A stretch of 64,000 nucleotides of DNA from assembly GCA_024663395.1 (NCBI GenBank), contig JANFAH010000001.1:2728001-2792000 (forward strand), given 5' to 3'. Positions 44,252 through 55,282 of this stretch are shown piece after piece. Every line of letters begins with the position of its first letter. The first letter of the stretch is position 1. Under the pieces are notes generated by a model. That model worked only from the letters and a program-made list of their open reading frames with translations. It was not told the DNA's origin and did not search any database. Made by a program: the position numbers and the translations under genes. This stretch comes from Pisolithus tinctorius (taxonomy: Eukaryota > Basidiomycota > Agaricomycetes > Boletales > Pisolithaceae).

Positions 44252-44433
44252 CATAGAACTGGTCTCAGGTTTCTTTTCTCCTTATCTGTTTCTCCTATCT
44301 CACAGTTACCATGTCTTGATTTCCCTTACTTTTCTCTTATTTGCTTTCCTCCATACTTCAGAACCAGAACTGGGCATTGGCATTTGCAGGTGTACACAAC
44401 ACAAAAGGAATACTACACTACATGTGCATGACT

Positions 44434-45499
44434 TTAGACTTGGGAACCAGCAGAACTGGCACTGGTCTGACCACCTGACTCAGACCAGGACTGGCTTTCC
44501 TCTTCTTCCCTCCTCAGCCCCTCTAACTCTTCATCGAGCCCCTCAATGTCCCTGTCTTCCTCATCAGTGGTGTCCCAGTCTGAAGGCACATCCAGTGCCA
44601 AAAACTCGAAGTGTTCTTCAACATAGGTCTTGTAGGACCAGGCAAACCAGTAAAAGTTCCTTGAGACCTCCCTTTGGGCCACTGTTAGGCTGACCATGTT
44701 GTCAGCCACATGCTCCACTGCCTTGATCAGGCACTCCATCTGGTCACTGGTGACAGTACCAGCCCTGGCCTCAGCACTGGTCTTCTTCATTGAAGGCCCC
44801 TCCTCCACATTGTCCTCTTTGTCACCTGTGCCCTTGAGTACCTTGGCAGATGGGTGTCGTGACCTCTTCTTCTTTTCACCCATGTGAGGGGACATCACAT
44901 CCACCTTCCTCTTTCCTTTGTCCCCCACTGGACTGGCACCCAGACCAGTTTCACCTTTGACTGGCCACTGGCAACACTCCTTGAGTTTGTTGCACTGGTT
45001 GCACACCAGGCACTTCTTCTTGCTGTTGGTGTTGCAAAGGCAGGACATGTTAGTCCAGGCACAATGAAGACAGCTGGTGGAAATGTTGATCAGAAAACAC
45101 CAGTAATGGTCACAAGAACACTCACTGAGGGTTCATCACCTCAACATTGGAACCAGCCCCAGTTGAACTACCCACTAAGGCATCCACCTACTGGCTCTCC
45201 TCTGCTTTTCTGGCTTCTTCAGCCTTGCATGCAGCCTCTATCCTCTGTGCCTCTGCCTCTGCATGTGCCCTCTCTTCTTCAAGCTGGGCCTGCTCTTGCC
45301 TCTCTGCCTCCAACCAAGCTTCCTCAGCCAGCTGGGCTTCTTCCTGTGCCTTCGCTTTGTGCCTCTTGTGCTCAGCCAACTTTCCCTGGATGGCCTCATC
45401 GTCATTGTTGCTGCCTACCTGCAGCTCTTCACTTGTCGCCTGGGTCAGGTTGGGCAGGAGTTCTTGATCATATGGTGTTCTGGACTGGCAAATAGACAT
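44434..45499 (-). pseudogene. Antisense accessory gene, family 2 plus copy: coiled coil and Cys cluster
   Basis: Exon 1 (from 45499; MSICQSRTPYDQELLPNLTQ) carries ELQVGSNNDDEAIQGKLAEH and a long Glu/Ala/Gln coiled coil (EEAWLEAERQEQAQLEEERA). A TAG after EESQ (CAG to TAG possible) breaks or ends it. An intron GTGAGTGTTC...CCACCAG (~45121-45073) leads to CLHCAWTNMSCLC and KKKCLVCNQCNKLKECCQWP, a cluster close to C-x2-C-x6-C-x9-C-x2-C. Then follow a Lys/Arg-rich part (GEKKKRSRHPSAKVLKG), a helix (LIKAVEHVADNMVSLTVAQR) and a very acidic tail (DTTDEEDRDIEGLDEELEGL). It is homologous to the gene at 59872-60939 (shared ELQ-x(2)-S-x-D and HK-AKAQEEAQL-type block). Confidence 0.55.
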
Positions 45500-45631
45500 G
45501 TCGAGTTGAGGAAGCCAACCTGAAGTGGACCAGTCTTAAGTCCACCGGTTTTCAAGGTCAGACACAAAATTTTTGTTCTCAGCATTGTCCTCATTGGAGC
45601 CTTGTGGGCTTGGCTCCAAGAGGGGGATACT

Positions 45632-46200
45632 GTCATGACTGTGTCCAGACCACCCTAGACCAGCTCTACACTGGTCTCAACCGGTCCCATCCAACCCTTG
45701 CCCCAGTCCTGGCCTTCACCCTTCGACCCAGAAACATGCTAACTCATGTGGCACTGCAAGGCAGTGCCCAGTCGAGTTGTTCACTCAGTTGGTACCAGGC
45801 TGGTGTAATACCTGGCCCAGTCACTAGTCCTGCCCCAGTTCCCAGTAATCCCTTTGTTCATACTCTTGCTTGATAATATTCTTTGTAACACTACTTACCA
45901 ATCTATTCACCAATCATCACTGTACTGGCACAGACTGGTCTCCAGTGCTACATTACACTTAGGTTACTCCTAGTATTTAAGCTGTAGGATAATCTGTTCT
46001 AGCCTCAGTCTGAAATCAATCTAGTCTTGTCTTAACCCAGTCCCTCTTGTCCTCTATCTTCTGCCTCTTGACTGGACTATGGCCCACACAAGGGAATAGC
46101 GCTGCACCATCAGTCGCTAAGTCCAATAGTCCAAGTCCCTTATTGTCTCATACTACCCTCTGACCCCCAACTGGACTCTGGACCAGCTTTGGACCAGTGA
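45632..46200 (+). repeat. Probable LTR sequence of family 2 (end not defined)
   Basis: Starts TGTCATGACTGTG after a purine tract. It has many GACCAG/CTGGTC words and a TATTTAAG-type TATA near 45974. The 3' limit could not be read. Confidence 0.4.
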
Positions 46201-48430
46201 AGACCTGGACTTAACAATACTATCCCAAACCTTGAGTGGCAACTCTGCATCTCTGTAATATTGAAAATTAGTGATTGTGTCTTTTGGTTGCCATGGAGTG
46301 CTTGCCATCAAAGACTTCCAGCATGATGAGTACACTCAGATCTGCACATTGTCCTGCAAGCAATGCATCCCCCATGGGCAAAGGATAGCTCCACTGTATT
46401 TTCCTATATCATATGACTGAGGATGACAAGCCTCTGGTAACCAATCATTCTTCAGCACAGAAAGCATTTCTGCCATTGGAGAAATATCACCTAAATCAGA
46501 ACTTCAAACCATTTGTGCACACACAGCACAAACATCCAGCATAAGAGACTGCAGCAATATCTTGTTCTGCCATTCATGAATAATGTCAATTTTATCATCC
46601 AAGGATCATATGGGAGGATATGTCAACAACTCCTCAATACCATCAATTATTATCAGTCATCATTGAGCATGCACCTCCCTTCACTGCATATCTCTAACCT
46701 TAGCAAGATTACTCTCTAGAGAAATAGCTGGCTCCAAACCAGGTGCTGCGAATGACTCACAACATGGCCTTCTTAGCCAGTGGAACACATACACCAATGA
46801 AGGACAGGACAGCATACAATGATGATTGCACAGTGCATCGACACACATTACTCAAAGCAAATTACTATGCAGATCCAAATTGTGATGACCAGCAATAGCT
46901 CTAAGTTGTTTCATTGTCAAATATGGATACTGTTCAACAAGCTCACCAACAGAGCCTGCACAACACACCAGCATAGAGCCTTCAGGGTCTACTGACCCTG
47001 CACAAAAATTGTCATACAGTCACACATTCGAATGTGTATTCTTGCCACAAAAACTCATAAGAGATCGCAAAACCATCACTGACTCTAGTAATGTCAACAT
47101 ACAAGTGGCAAACGCCACTGTCCATGAGATACACACAATCTCCCATGTGCTTCCACATAATCTGCTAGACATAATGTACATTGACAAAATCCCCAGTGCA
47201 TTTTGAGTGAACCCCACAGTTCCCACCCCTGACATGTGACCAGAGTTTGGGCCATCATGATCAACCCCAACAAAGAGTTTACAGACCTGGGCCTAATGGC
47301 ATCCAGGAATATGTATCACAACTCCCCATGCAGAATAGCCTGAGATACATCATCAACAATGCACACATCACAAACATTGCAACAGTTTTGTCCTTCACTG
47401 TATGACATGCAGCTTTCCTTTTTACTGCAAGACCCAGCAGAAGATGTCCCCCCTTCTCCCTCTCCTCCATCAGAGCCCCATTCATGGAGTGTTTTATTAA
47501 CTTTGCTGAGAGGATGAATGGGTGGGAGATGTGATCACCTATGCTCCCATTACCCCACAGACCCCCAATGCCCTAGCACCTTGACACCTGACTCATACCA
47601 TCCATTTCTGGATTTAATACTTCCCCATCTGGAAACACCATCCATCTGTCATCCCATCTTTTGATCTAGTGATGTCTCTGCCAAGATCTGACATGCATTG
47701 CCACCCCTTAATGTGATACCAGTGCACTTACTCAGTTTCTGACATTGTTTGACTCATACTGTGATATTTTGACTGTCCTTGACTTGTTCTTTGTCAATAC
47801 TTACCAATCTGCTTTGCTTGCTTACTTTTCATTTCTTGCTTACTCATCATGATTACTCATTGCTTACAGTCCTTACTCATTACTTACCAAGTGTTTGTGC
47901 CTCATTTGTCATAGGCTGCACTCCCCCTACAGTATATAAATCCCCCTGTACTTAGCTACAACCCAAGCAATCAAGTCACTCAGTTCAATTCTTCTCAGGC
48001 ATAACTTGTCATCAACAGTTGAGACTCATTCAGAAGAGTCTATCTGTCATCATTCATATCTGTGGTAGTTGAGGCTCCATTAAGGGTCTATCTACCTCCA
48101 TTCATTATCTGAAGAATCATCTGTGCTTAGTCAGCACACTTGCTTAGTCATCCTCCCACTCCTGTGTAACTCAATGTCAACTTGTGCTAGGAGTCCTTTC
48201 TGCTGAATACCTTCATGCCCATTCAGCATCCCTCCCACATCCATCATCTGTCCATCTACTCCTGTGTAACTTGACAATGACTTGTGCTAGGAGCACCTGC
48301 CATTGAAATATCCCCATCTTATATTTTTCTGCCCTCCAGGTTCTGTGGAGGCAAACTACCACTCACCTGTTTATTGTCTTTGGTGTTGGATTTGGTTGGT
48401 TCACACCAGCTTTCCACACTTTGACTCACA
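46201..48430 (+). mobile_element. CpG-poor relic, containing an inverted copy of the 1.8-kb insertion
   Basis: From ~47380 to 48430 the sequence is the reverse complement counterpart of 36.81-37.75 kb. This includes the coding end LLQDPAEDVPPSPSPPSEP, runs of TTACTCATTACTTACC-like words, TATATAAATCCCC at ~47935 and the terminal TTTGACTCACA. The left end of the copy was not found; 46.2-47.4 kb has no recognised gene. Confidence 0.55.
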
Positions 48431-48822
48431 GCATGCTGCAGGGGCTGTGCTCCAGCATGGTAAACAAGGTGCCCACTGGTGGCACCAGCCACATTCTAGT
48501 TTGAATAGTTTTCCCCCTAAGAATCTAGAAGAGGGGCCAAGTAATCAAACAGGTATGTACCTTTTGCATGCTATGCTTTGAATATCATTGGTTTGGAGGA
48601 CTTCACAATGTCCCATGCTTCTGGGTATGTGAATGTCTGACACCTCAAGTTACAAGGAGAGTGGGAAGGGTGATATAGTCATCAAAAATATTCTTCAACT
48701 GAACTTAAGTAAGACATCCATGAAGCATTGGCCCCACAGTTCCAACCACCTGTCCATATAGAACTTCTGTTTTCCAGCTTGCTAGATTTCTAGATCATGT
48801 TTTAAATCAATTCACTGCCAGA
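48431..48822. other. Spacer without recognised gene
   Basis: CpG-poor sequence between the inverted relic and the C-terminal-like exon of the GTPase gene; nothing recognised. Confidence 0.35.
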
Positions 48823-51800
48823 TTATGGAGATATTGACTTACACATCCTGTTTTCTGCAATGATTTTGAGAATTGTTTTACATAAACCTGCCTCATCACT
48901 GCCATGTTCCTGGATAGCTGCCTTGACAGCCTTGGAAATGGTAGGCCACATATGAGACCTCTTGTACTTCTCCACAGTCAATTCCAAAGCTGTCTCCCAG
49001 AAATGACTCCCTTCCTGCATCAAAAAGTAAGAACACTCAAAAATAAGTAAGCATGCTGGAATGATGAGTATGCTGCAAGTAGTGCATGATAAAGTCATAC
49101 CAACAGCATGTCCAACCAGTGATCGAACTGTAGGGAACTTCCCAAACAAAGTAGCATTTTGAAGTAACACAGGACCTGTGAAATGTTGATCCACTACATC
49201 CATTGATACCTACAGTGGGGTGTTTATACCTTAGACAAAAGACATAAGGATGAATAAACACTTACTAACTGGAAATTGCAAAATGAGACATGCAGGGAGT
49301 ATAGATGCAGAGCTAAGATATAGATGTCATGCCTGCTACAAATGGGAAACAACACACCTCCTGCCAAGGAAGAGGCAGATGAAAACCAGGACCATGACAT
49401 CAAACCCAAAGGAAGCAAGTAACAAGCAGAAAACAACTACAAAATTGCTTACATGCTGCCATAGCCAAGGCAGGAATGGGTATTGAAGAAACATAGTCAG
49501 CAAATGATGTGCAGGGGGTGACCTAAATTACCCACAATCTGTCATAAGAAGTCAAGTAAGAACTTATCAGTTAATTTGAAGAGGATGACAAATGAATAAC
49601 TGACATGCTGGTGGATGAGCAGGTTAAAGATTATGAGGGAGTAAAATGAACACAGGCAAGGACACAGCTACTACAAAGTCACTCACATCCTGTTGGAGGC
49701 AGCCCACTGAGGATGCATCTGGTGACAGTTCATATCAGGAAACTACTCACACCCTGTCATGCCAAGAATGCAGAGAATGAAAGTGAGCCAAGTGAGTAGA
49801 AGCTGTAGTGAAGTCACTGACACGCTATCATGCCACCAAGATGCATGAACAGTCCAGGGGGGCCCAGTCAGCTCACCTCCACATGGGCCTGCCATCAAAG
49901 CACTCACTTGCTGTCATACCACCAAAATGCAGAGTCCAAGGGAGAGCAATCAGCTCATATCTACATAGGCCTGCAATTAAATCCCTCACAAACTGTCATG
50001 CCACCAACATGCAGAGTGCAGAGGAGCCCAGTTAGCTCACATACACATCAGCCTGCCATCAAATCACTCACTTGCTGCCATGCCACCAACATTCAGAGTC
50101 CAGGGCAGCCCAGTCAGCTCACATCCACATGGGTCTGCCATCAAATCACTCACTCGCTGTCATGCCACCAGCATGCAAAGTCCAGGTGAGCCCAGTCAGC
50201 TCACATCCACATGGGCCTCCCACAAACTCACTCACTCGCTACCATGCCACCAACATGCAGATTCCCATGGGGCCCATTCAGCTCACATCCACATGGGCTT
50301 GCAATGAAATCACTCACTCGCTGTTATATGACCAACATGCAGGGAGAAAGGGAGCCCAATCAGCACACATTGGCATGGGCCTGCCATCACATCACTCACA
50401 ATCTGTCATGGCACCAAAATGCAGAGCCCAAGGAAGCTGATTGGCTCACACCCATATGGCACCACAATTAAATCACTCACTTGCTGCCATACCACCAACA
50501 CACAGTCCATGGGAACTAAGTCAGGTGGCATCCAGATGGGCCTGCCATCAAATCACTCACCTCCTGTCATGCCAACAATATGCAGAGTCCAGAGGTACCC
50601 AGTCAGCTCACTTTGACATGGACCTGCCATCAAATCACTCACAAACTATGTTTCCACCAACATGCAGAGTGCAGGGGAGGCCAGTCAGCTCACTTATGTA
50701 CACATGTGCCTGCCATCAAAACACTTACAATCTTTCATGCCACCACATATAGAATCCAAGGGAGCCCAGTCAGCTCACATACAATGGGCCTGGCATCAAG
50801 TCACTCACCTCCTATCATGTGACCAACATTCAGAGTTCAGGGGAGCCCAGTCAGCTCCCAAGCAGATGTGCCAGCCATCAAATCACTCACCAACTATCAT
50901 GTCACCAACATGCAGATTCCAAAAGAGTTCAGTCAGTTCACATCTACAAGGCATTGCTATCAAATCACTCACTCGCTGTCATATCACCAACATGCAGATT
51001 CCAAGGGAGCCCATTCAGCTCACATCCCAATGGGCCTGCCATCAAATCACTCACCTCCTGTCATGCAACCCACATGCAGAGTCCAGGGTAGTGAAGTCAG
51101 CTCACATCCAAATGGGCCTGCCATCAAATCACTCACCAACTATAATGCCACCAACATGGAGAGTAGAGGGGAGCCCAGTCAGCCCACATTGACATGGGCC
51201 TGTCATCAAATCACTCACAGCCTGTATGCCACCAACATGCAGAGTCCAGGAGTGCCCAGTCAGCCTACATCCATGTGGGCCAGCCATCAAATCACTCACA
51301 TCCTGTCATGCCACCAATTTGTGAGTCCAGGAGAACCCAGTCAACTCACATCCAGATGGGCCTGCCATCAAATTACTCACCCACTGTTATTCCACCAACA
51401 TGCAGAGTCCAGGGGTGCCAAGTCAGCTCACATCCAGATGAGCATGCCATCAATCACTCACATGCTGTCACACCACCAACATCCAGAGTACAGGGCAGCC
51501 CATTCAGCTCACACCCACAGGGGCCTGCCACTAAATCACTCACAGCCTGTCATGCCATCAACATGCCAGGTCCAAGGGAGCCCAGTCAGCTCACATCCAT
51601 GTAGGCCTGCCATCAAATCACTCACCAGCTATATCACCACCAACATGGAGAGTAGAGGGGAGCCCAGTCAGCCCACATTGACATGGGCCTGTCATCAAAT
51701 CACTCACAGCCTGTCATGCCACCAGAATGCAGGGTCCAGGGCAGCCCAGTCAGCTCATATCCACATGGATCTGCCATGAAATCACTCACAGCCTGTCGTG

Positions 51801-54773
51801 CCACCACAATGCAGAGTCCAGTGCAGCCCAGTCAGCTCACATCCACATGGACCTGCCATTCAATCACTCACTTTCTGTCATGCCAACAATGTGCAGTGTC
51901 CAGTGGAACCCAGTCAGCTCACATCCACATGGGCCTGCCATCAAATCACTCACCCGCTGTCATGACACCAACATGCAGAGTCCAGGGGAACCCAGTTAGC
52001 TCACATCTGCATGGCCCTACCATCAAATCACTCACAAACTGACATGCCACCAACAGGCAGAGTCCAGAGGAGCCCAGTTAGCTCAAATACACATCAGCCT
52101 GCCATCAAATCACTCACTTGCTGTCATGCCACCAACATTCAGAGTCCAGGGCAGCCCAGTCAGCTCACATCCACATGGCACTGCCATCAAATCACTCACT
52201 TCCTGTCATATCACCAACACACAGAGTACAGGGGAGCCCAGTCAGCTCACATCCACATGGCCCTGCGATCCAATCACTCACAAACTGACATCCCAACAAC
52301 ATGCAGAGTCCAGTGGAGCCCAGTCAGCTCACATGCACATGGACCTGTCATCAACTCACTCACCTCCTGTCATGCCACCAACATTCAGAGTCCCAGGGAG
52401 TGAAGTCAGGTCACATCCACATGTGCCTGCCATTAGATCACTCACATGCTGACATGCCATCAACATGGAGAGTCCAGGGGAGCCCAGTCAGCTCATATCC
52501 ATGTGGGCCTGTCATTAAACCACTCACATCCTGTCATGCCACCAACATGCAGTGTCCAAGTGAGCCCAGTTAGCTCACATCCAGATGAGCATGCCATCCA
52601 TCACTCACATACTATCATTCCACCAACATGCAGAGTACAAGGCAGCCCAGTCAGCTCACATTGACATTGGCCTACCATCAAATCACTCACAGCCTGTCAT
52701 GCCATCAACATACCAGGTCCAAAGGAGCCCAGTCAGCTCACATCTGTGTAGGCCTGACATGAAATTTCTCACTTGCTGTCATGCCACCAACATACAGAGT
52801 CCAGGGAAGCCCAGTCAGTTCACATTGACATGGGAATGCCATCAAATCACTTACTCGCTGTCATGCCACCAACATGCAGAATCCAGGGGAGCCAAGTCAG
52901 CTCACATCCAGATGAGCATGCCATCAAATCACCCACAACCTGTCATGCCACCAACATGCAAAGTCCAGGAGAGCTCAGTCAGCTCACATCCACATAGGCC
53001 TGCCCACAAACCACTCACCAGCTATCATGACACCAATACAGAGTCCAGTGGAGCCCAGTCAGCTCAGAGCAGCTGAGCCTGCCACCACATCACTCACCTC
53101 CTATCATGCCACCAATAGGAAGGTTGTAGGTGACCTCAGTTAGTATATACACACAGTAACTAAGCCTGCCATGTACTCACATCCTACCACATAGAGCATA
53201 CCAGTCATAACACCCCATAGTGCCATGGAATTATGCCATGCATATTCAGTTGTCAGGAATCTTGTTACTACACATCCACCCTACTGCAGCACTCACCACA
53301 GTATTTGGAAACCAGCTCAGTAATTCCTTCTCCAGAGCTTTTGGAGCCACCTGAAGCCTGTCCTTGAACCTTAACTTCATCTTTGGTATCAGTGCCCTTT
53401 ATACTATATCAGCATTCATCCTATTACATCACTCCTCCTTACCTTTGCACTGCATATTCAATACAGAGTGCAATACTTGATCGCTGCGTTGATACTAACA
53501 ACATTTGCAACTCTTCCTCATTCAGGGCATTGGTTGTACATTGCATCAAACTTGTGCAATCTGCTGTCTCTTCATGCATCTCTGCCACCAGTGGTTTAGT
53601 CATGCAGCTAAACTGGCCTTCAAGGAGCTCATACTTACCCTTCACTGGCACACATACTTTTGGTGGATATTTGCATTTGCCCAAGACTCCTTCCACATGT
53701 GCAAGCCACCTCTCCAACAATTCCTTTTCCTTCTTTACAGCCTTTTCCTGTGCTTCATCTATTTCCAGTCCATCTTCTAACAGTTCCTCCATGGCAGTAA
53801 AGTTCAACACATCTGCCTTTGTCAGTAACACTATGACTGGAACTATACAGACAATTAGTTCAATGCTAACATTTCAATACAGAAAATGATTATGCACCAT
53901 GACCTGTGTCACATTCATTAAAAAATTTCAGCTCTGCAGCAGTCACTGTTCTTTCATAGTCAGTCATAGGGATGCAGTACCTATATCCAGCTGGTTCCTT
54001 AGTCCACACTCCCTCACAGTAGGATCCTTACCAGATAGCATGGATTCGTTCTCGCAGGCATCCTGCAACTGCACGATTCACCACAAAGCTCTTCATGTTG
54101 TCAAATTGCTCTGCAGAACCTGCCTCAAACCCACGAGAGTCATGGAATACAAACCCTGGATTGCTCCGAAACACAAGTGCATTCTCGATATTATGGTAGC
54201 CACGCTAGAGGTACTTAGTCTTTAGTTCAATCTCCATGGCTCGAGAAAATACCTTACCTTCAAGCTACCTCGCACAAGAGCACTGTCAATCTGAAAATGG
54301 TCAGGAAGGTATCACCCGCTCTACAGCCACATACCTTGTTTCCTTTTCCATCAAAAATATCGGGATTATCTACTGTGTTGCAGACACGCTGGAGAATAGT
54401 CGTTTTGCCTGCATTCGCTCGACCTATGACCAGAATTCGAAACCGCTTAATACTCTCCATGTAAACCCTAGCCATTCTGGGATTTAGGTGATATGCAGAG
54501 GGCGAGGAACTCGCTATACCTTGATATCAGGCACCAGGGAAATCATCAAATGTAATGACATTACCTGGGGCAGTAGCCTTGGTGGCGGAGCCAGGGCTGG
54601 CTGCATCTCCTGTGAGATTGGCCGCAATTGAGTCTCACCGCAACTTCATCCACAGAGAAGACTCTCGTACCTGTGGATGTAGCCGCAGTGATGGCATCAT
54701 TGATTTCATCGCGTTTTTGGCAGTTTGCAAACGGAAGTGAATTCCGCAACCTTGTAAAAGGTCTAAGTGCCAT
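48823..54773 (-). CDS. P-loop GTPase of fungal expanded family, with a satellite-filled intron
   Basis: Likely a GTP-binding protein (TRAFAC-type). A poorly defined N-terminal exon starts near 54773 (MALRPFTRLRNSLPFANCQK). The G1 exon (to 54335) has RFRILVIGRANAGKTTILQR. Exon 54204-54032 has IENALVFRSNPGFVFHDSRG (G3, DSRG). Exon 53980-53898 has WYCIPMTDYERTVTAAELKF. Exon 53842-53443 has VPVIVLLTKAD (G4, TKAD), then a long charged helix. Splice sites GTAAGG, GTGCAT and GTAAGG and a 46-60 nt size fit. One more exon (VQGQASGGSKSSGEGITELV) precedes GTGAGT at ~53296. At 49203-48823 two exons (VSMDVVDQHFTGPVLLQN; FWETALELTVEKYKRSHMWP and KAVKAAIQEHGSDEA) resemble the family C-terminus. Between them lies the satellite. 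Joining the two parts into one gene is inference. Confidence 0.6.
49204..49824. other. Degenerate edge of the satellite
   Basis: Partial, diverged units (e.g. ACTCACACCCTGTCATGCC, ACTCACATCCTG) precede the regular array. No gene was recognised. Confidence 0.45.
49825..53125. repeat. ~82-bp satellite, about 40 copies
   Basis: The consensus on the plus strand runs CAGAGTCCAGGGGAGCCCAG, TCAGCTCACATCCACATGGG, CCTGCCATCAAATCACTCAC, then TCGCTGTCATGCCACCAACATG. Successive GCCCAGTCAGCTCAC blocks are spaced about 82 bp (49861, 49943, 50025, ...). Units near the centre are more alike than those at both edges. The reverse complement of every unit contains GTGAGTGATTTGATGG, a splice-donor-like word. 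Long open frames through the array arise from the repeat itself. Confidence 0.9.
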
Positions 54774-55125
54774 GTGAAGCTTGGATATGAGTTTCTATCC
54801 GATATGACAAGGATCACAAGGTGTGCGGTGAACAGGCTGCTGGCAGTTGCGTTGGAGTGGTTGGACGACACGAGTCACAACACGCACTAATCGATGTCAC
54901 GGCGCTTATCTGTAAGTAAACTACGAGGCAATGGGCGACTGCTAGAAATAATCTGTCCAAAGAAAAGGACGGTGGGATGGCCAGAGCACTCGGGTAAGTG
55001 GTTTTCCGGTAGAAGGCAAAGCGCGTATGGGAACAATACAATTGACCAACTCGAAATTCCAATGATAAGGTTGTGTGCGCTCCTCGGAATCTCGTTGATG
55101 TGAGTCGTTCACTTGAGTTGTCCTA

Positions 55126-55282
55126 GCTCAACCGCCCCCCCCGACATATCACGTGACATCACGTGATATACCGGCGGTATTCCAAATTAGGAATGTCGGC
55201 GAAGCGCAGGTGGGTGTGGACGAGCTTCCCTTGCTCAACCGCCCCCCGACGTGTCACGTGATGTCACGTGACATACCAGCCG
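55126..55282 (+). repeat. Two CACGTGA-rich direct repeats at the foldback edge
   Basis: Units 55126-55176 and 55232-55282 share GCTCAACCGCCCCCC, CGACRTRTCACGTGA, YRTCACGTGAYATACC. Each has two CACGTG palindromes. A third, CpG-decayed copy (CAACCACCCCCCC, ATCATGTGAC) sits in the loop of the foldback at ~56487. Confidence 0.7.

Larger units (their letters stand above)
43400..45700 (+). mobile_element. Second gypsy family, plus copy: integrase 3' part, antisense gene, LTR start
   Basis: pol sequence begins abruptly at ~43402 (KALDMCLHFTS). It ends at 44251, followed by a convergent minus gene (45499-44434). Then comes AAGAGGGGGATAC and TGTCATGACTG at ~45632, which resembles a polypurine tract and LTR start. 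The minus copy at 58.4-64 kb has the same order and the same TACTGTCAT junction. The outer LTR end was not located. The sequence is strongly CpG-poor. Confidence 0.65.

Noticed and set aside
50868..51779. 303-codon open frame across the satellite
   Set aside because: The 82-bp unit has few stops in any frame, so long frames arise automatically; several overlapping frames of similar length exist in the same array.
49825..53125. Possible CRISPR array
   Set aside because: Units are contiguous 82-bp repeats with no unique spacers, and the host is eukaryotic.
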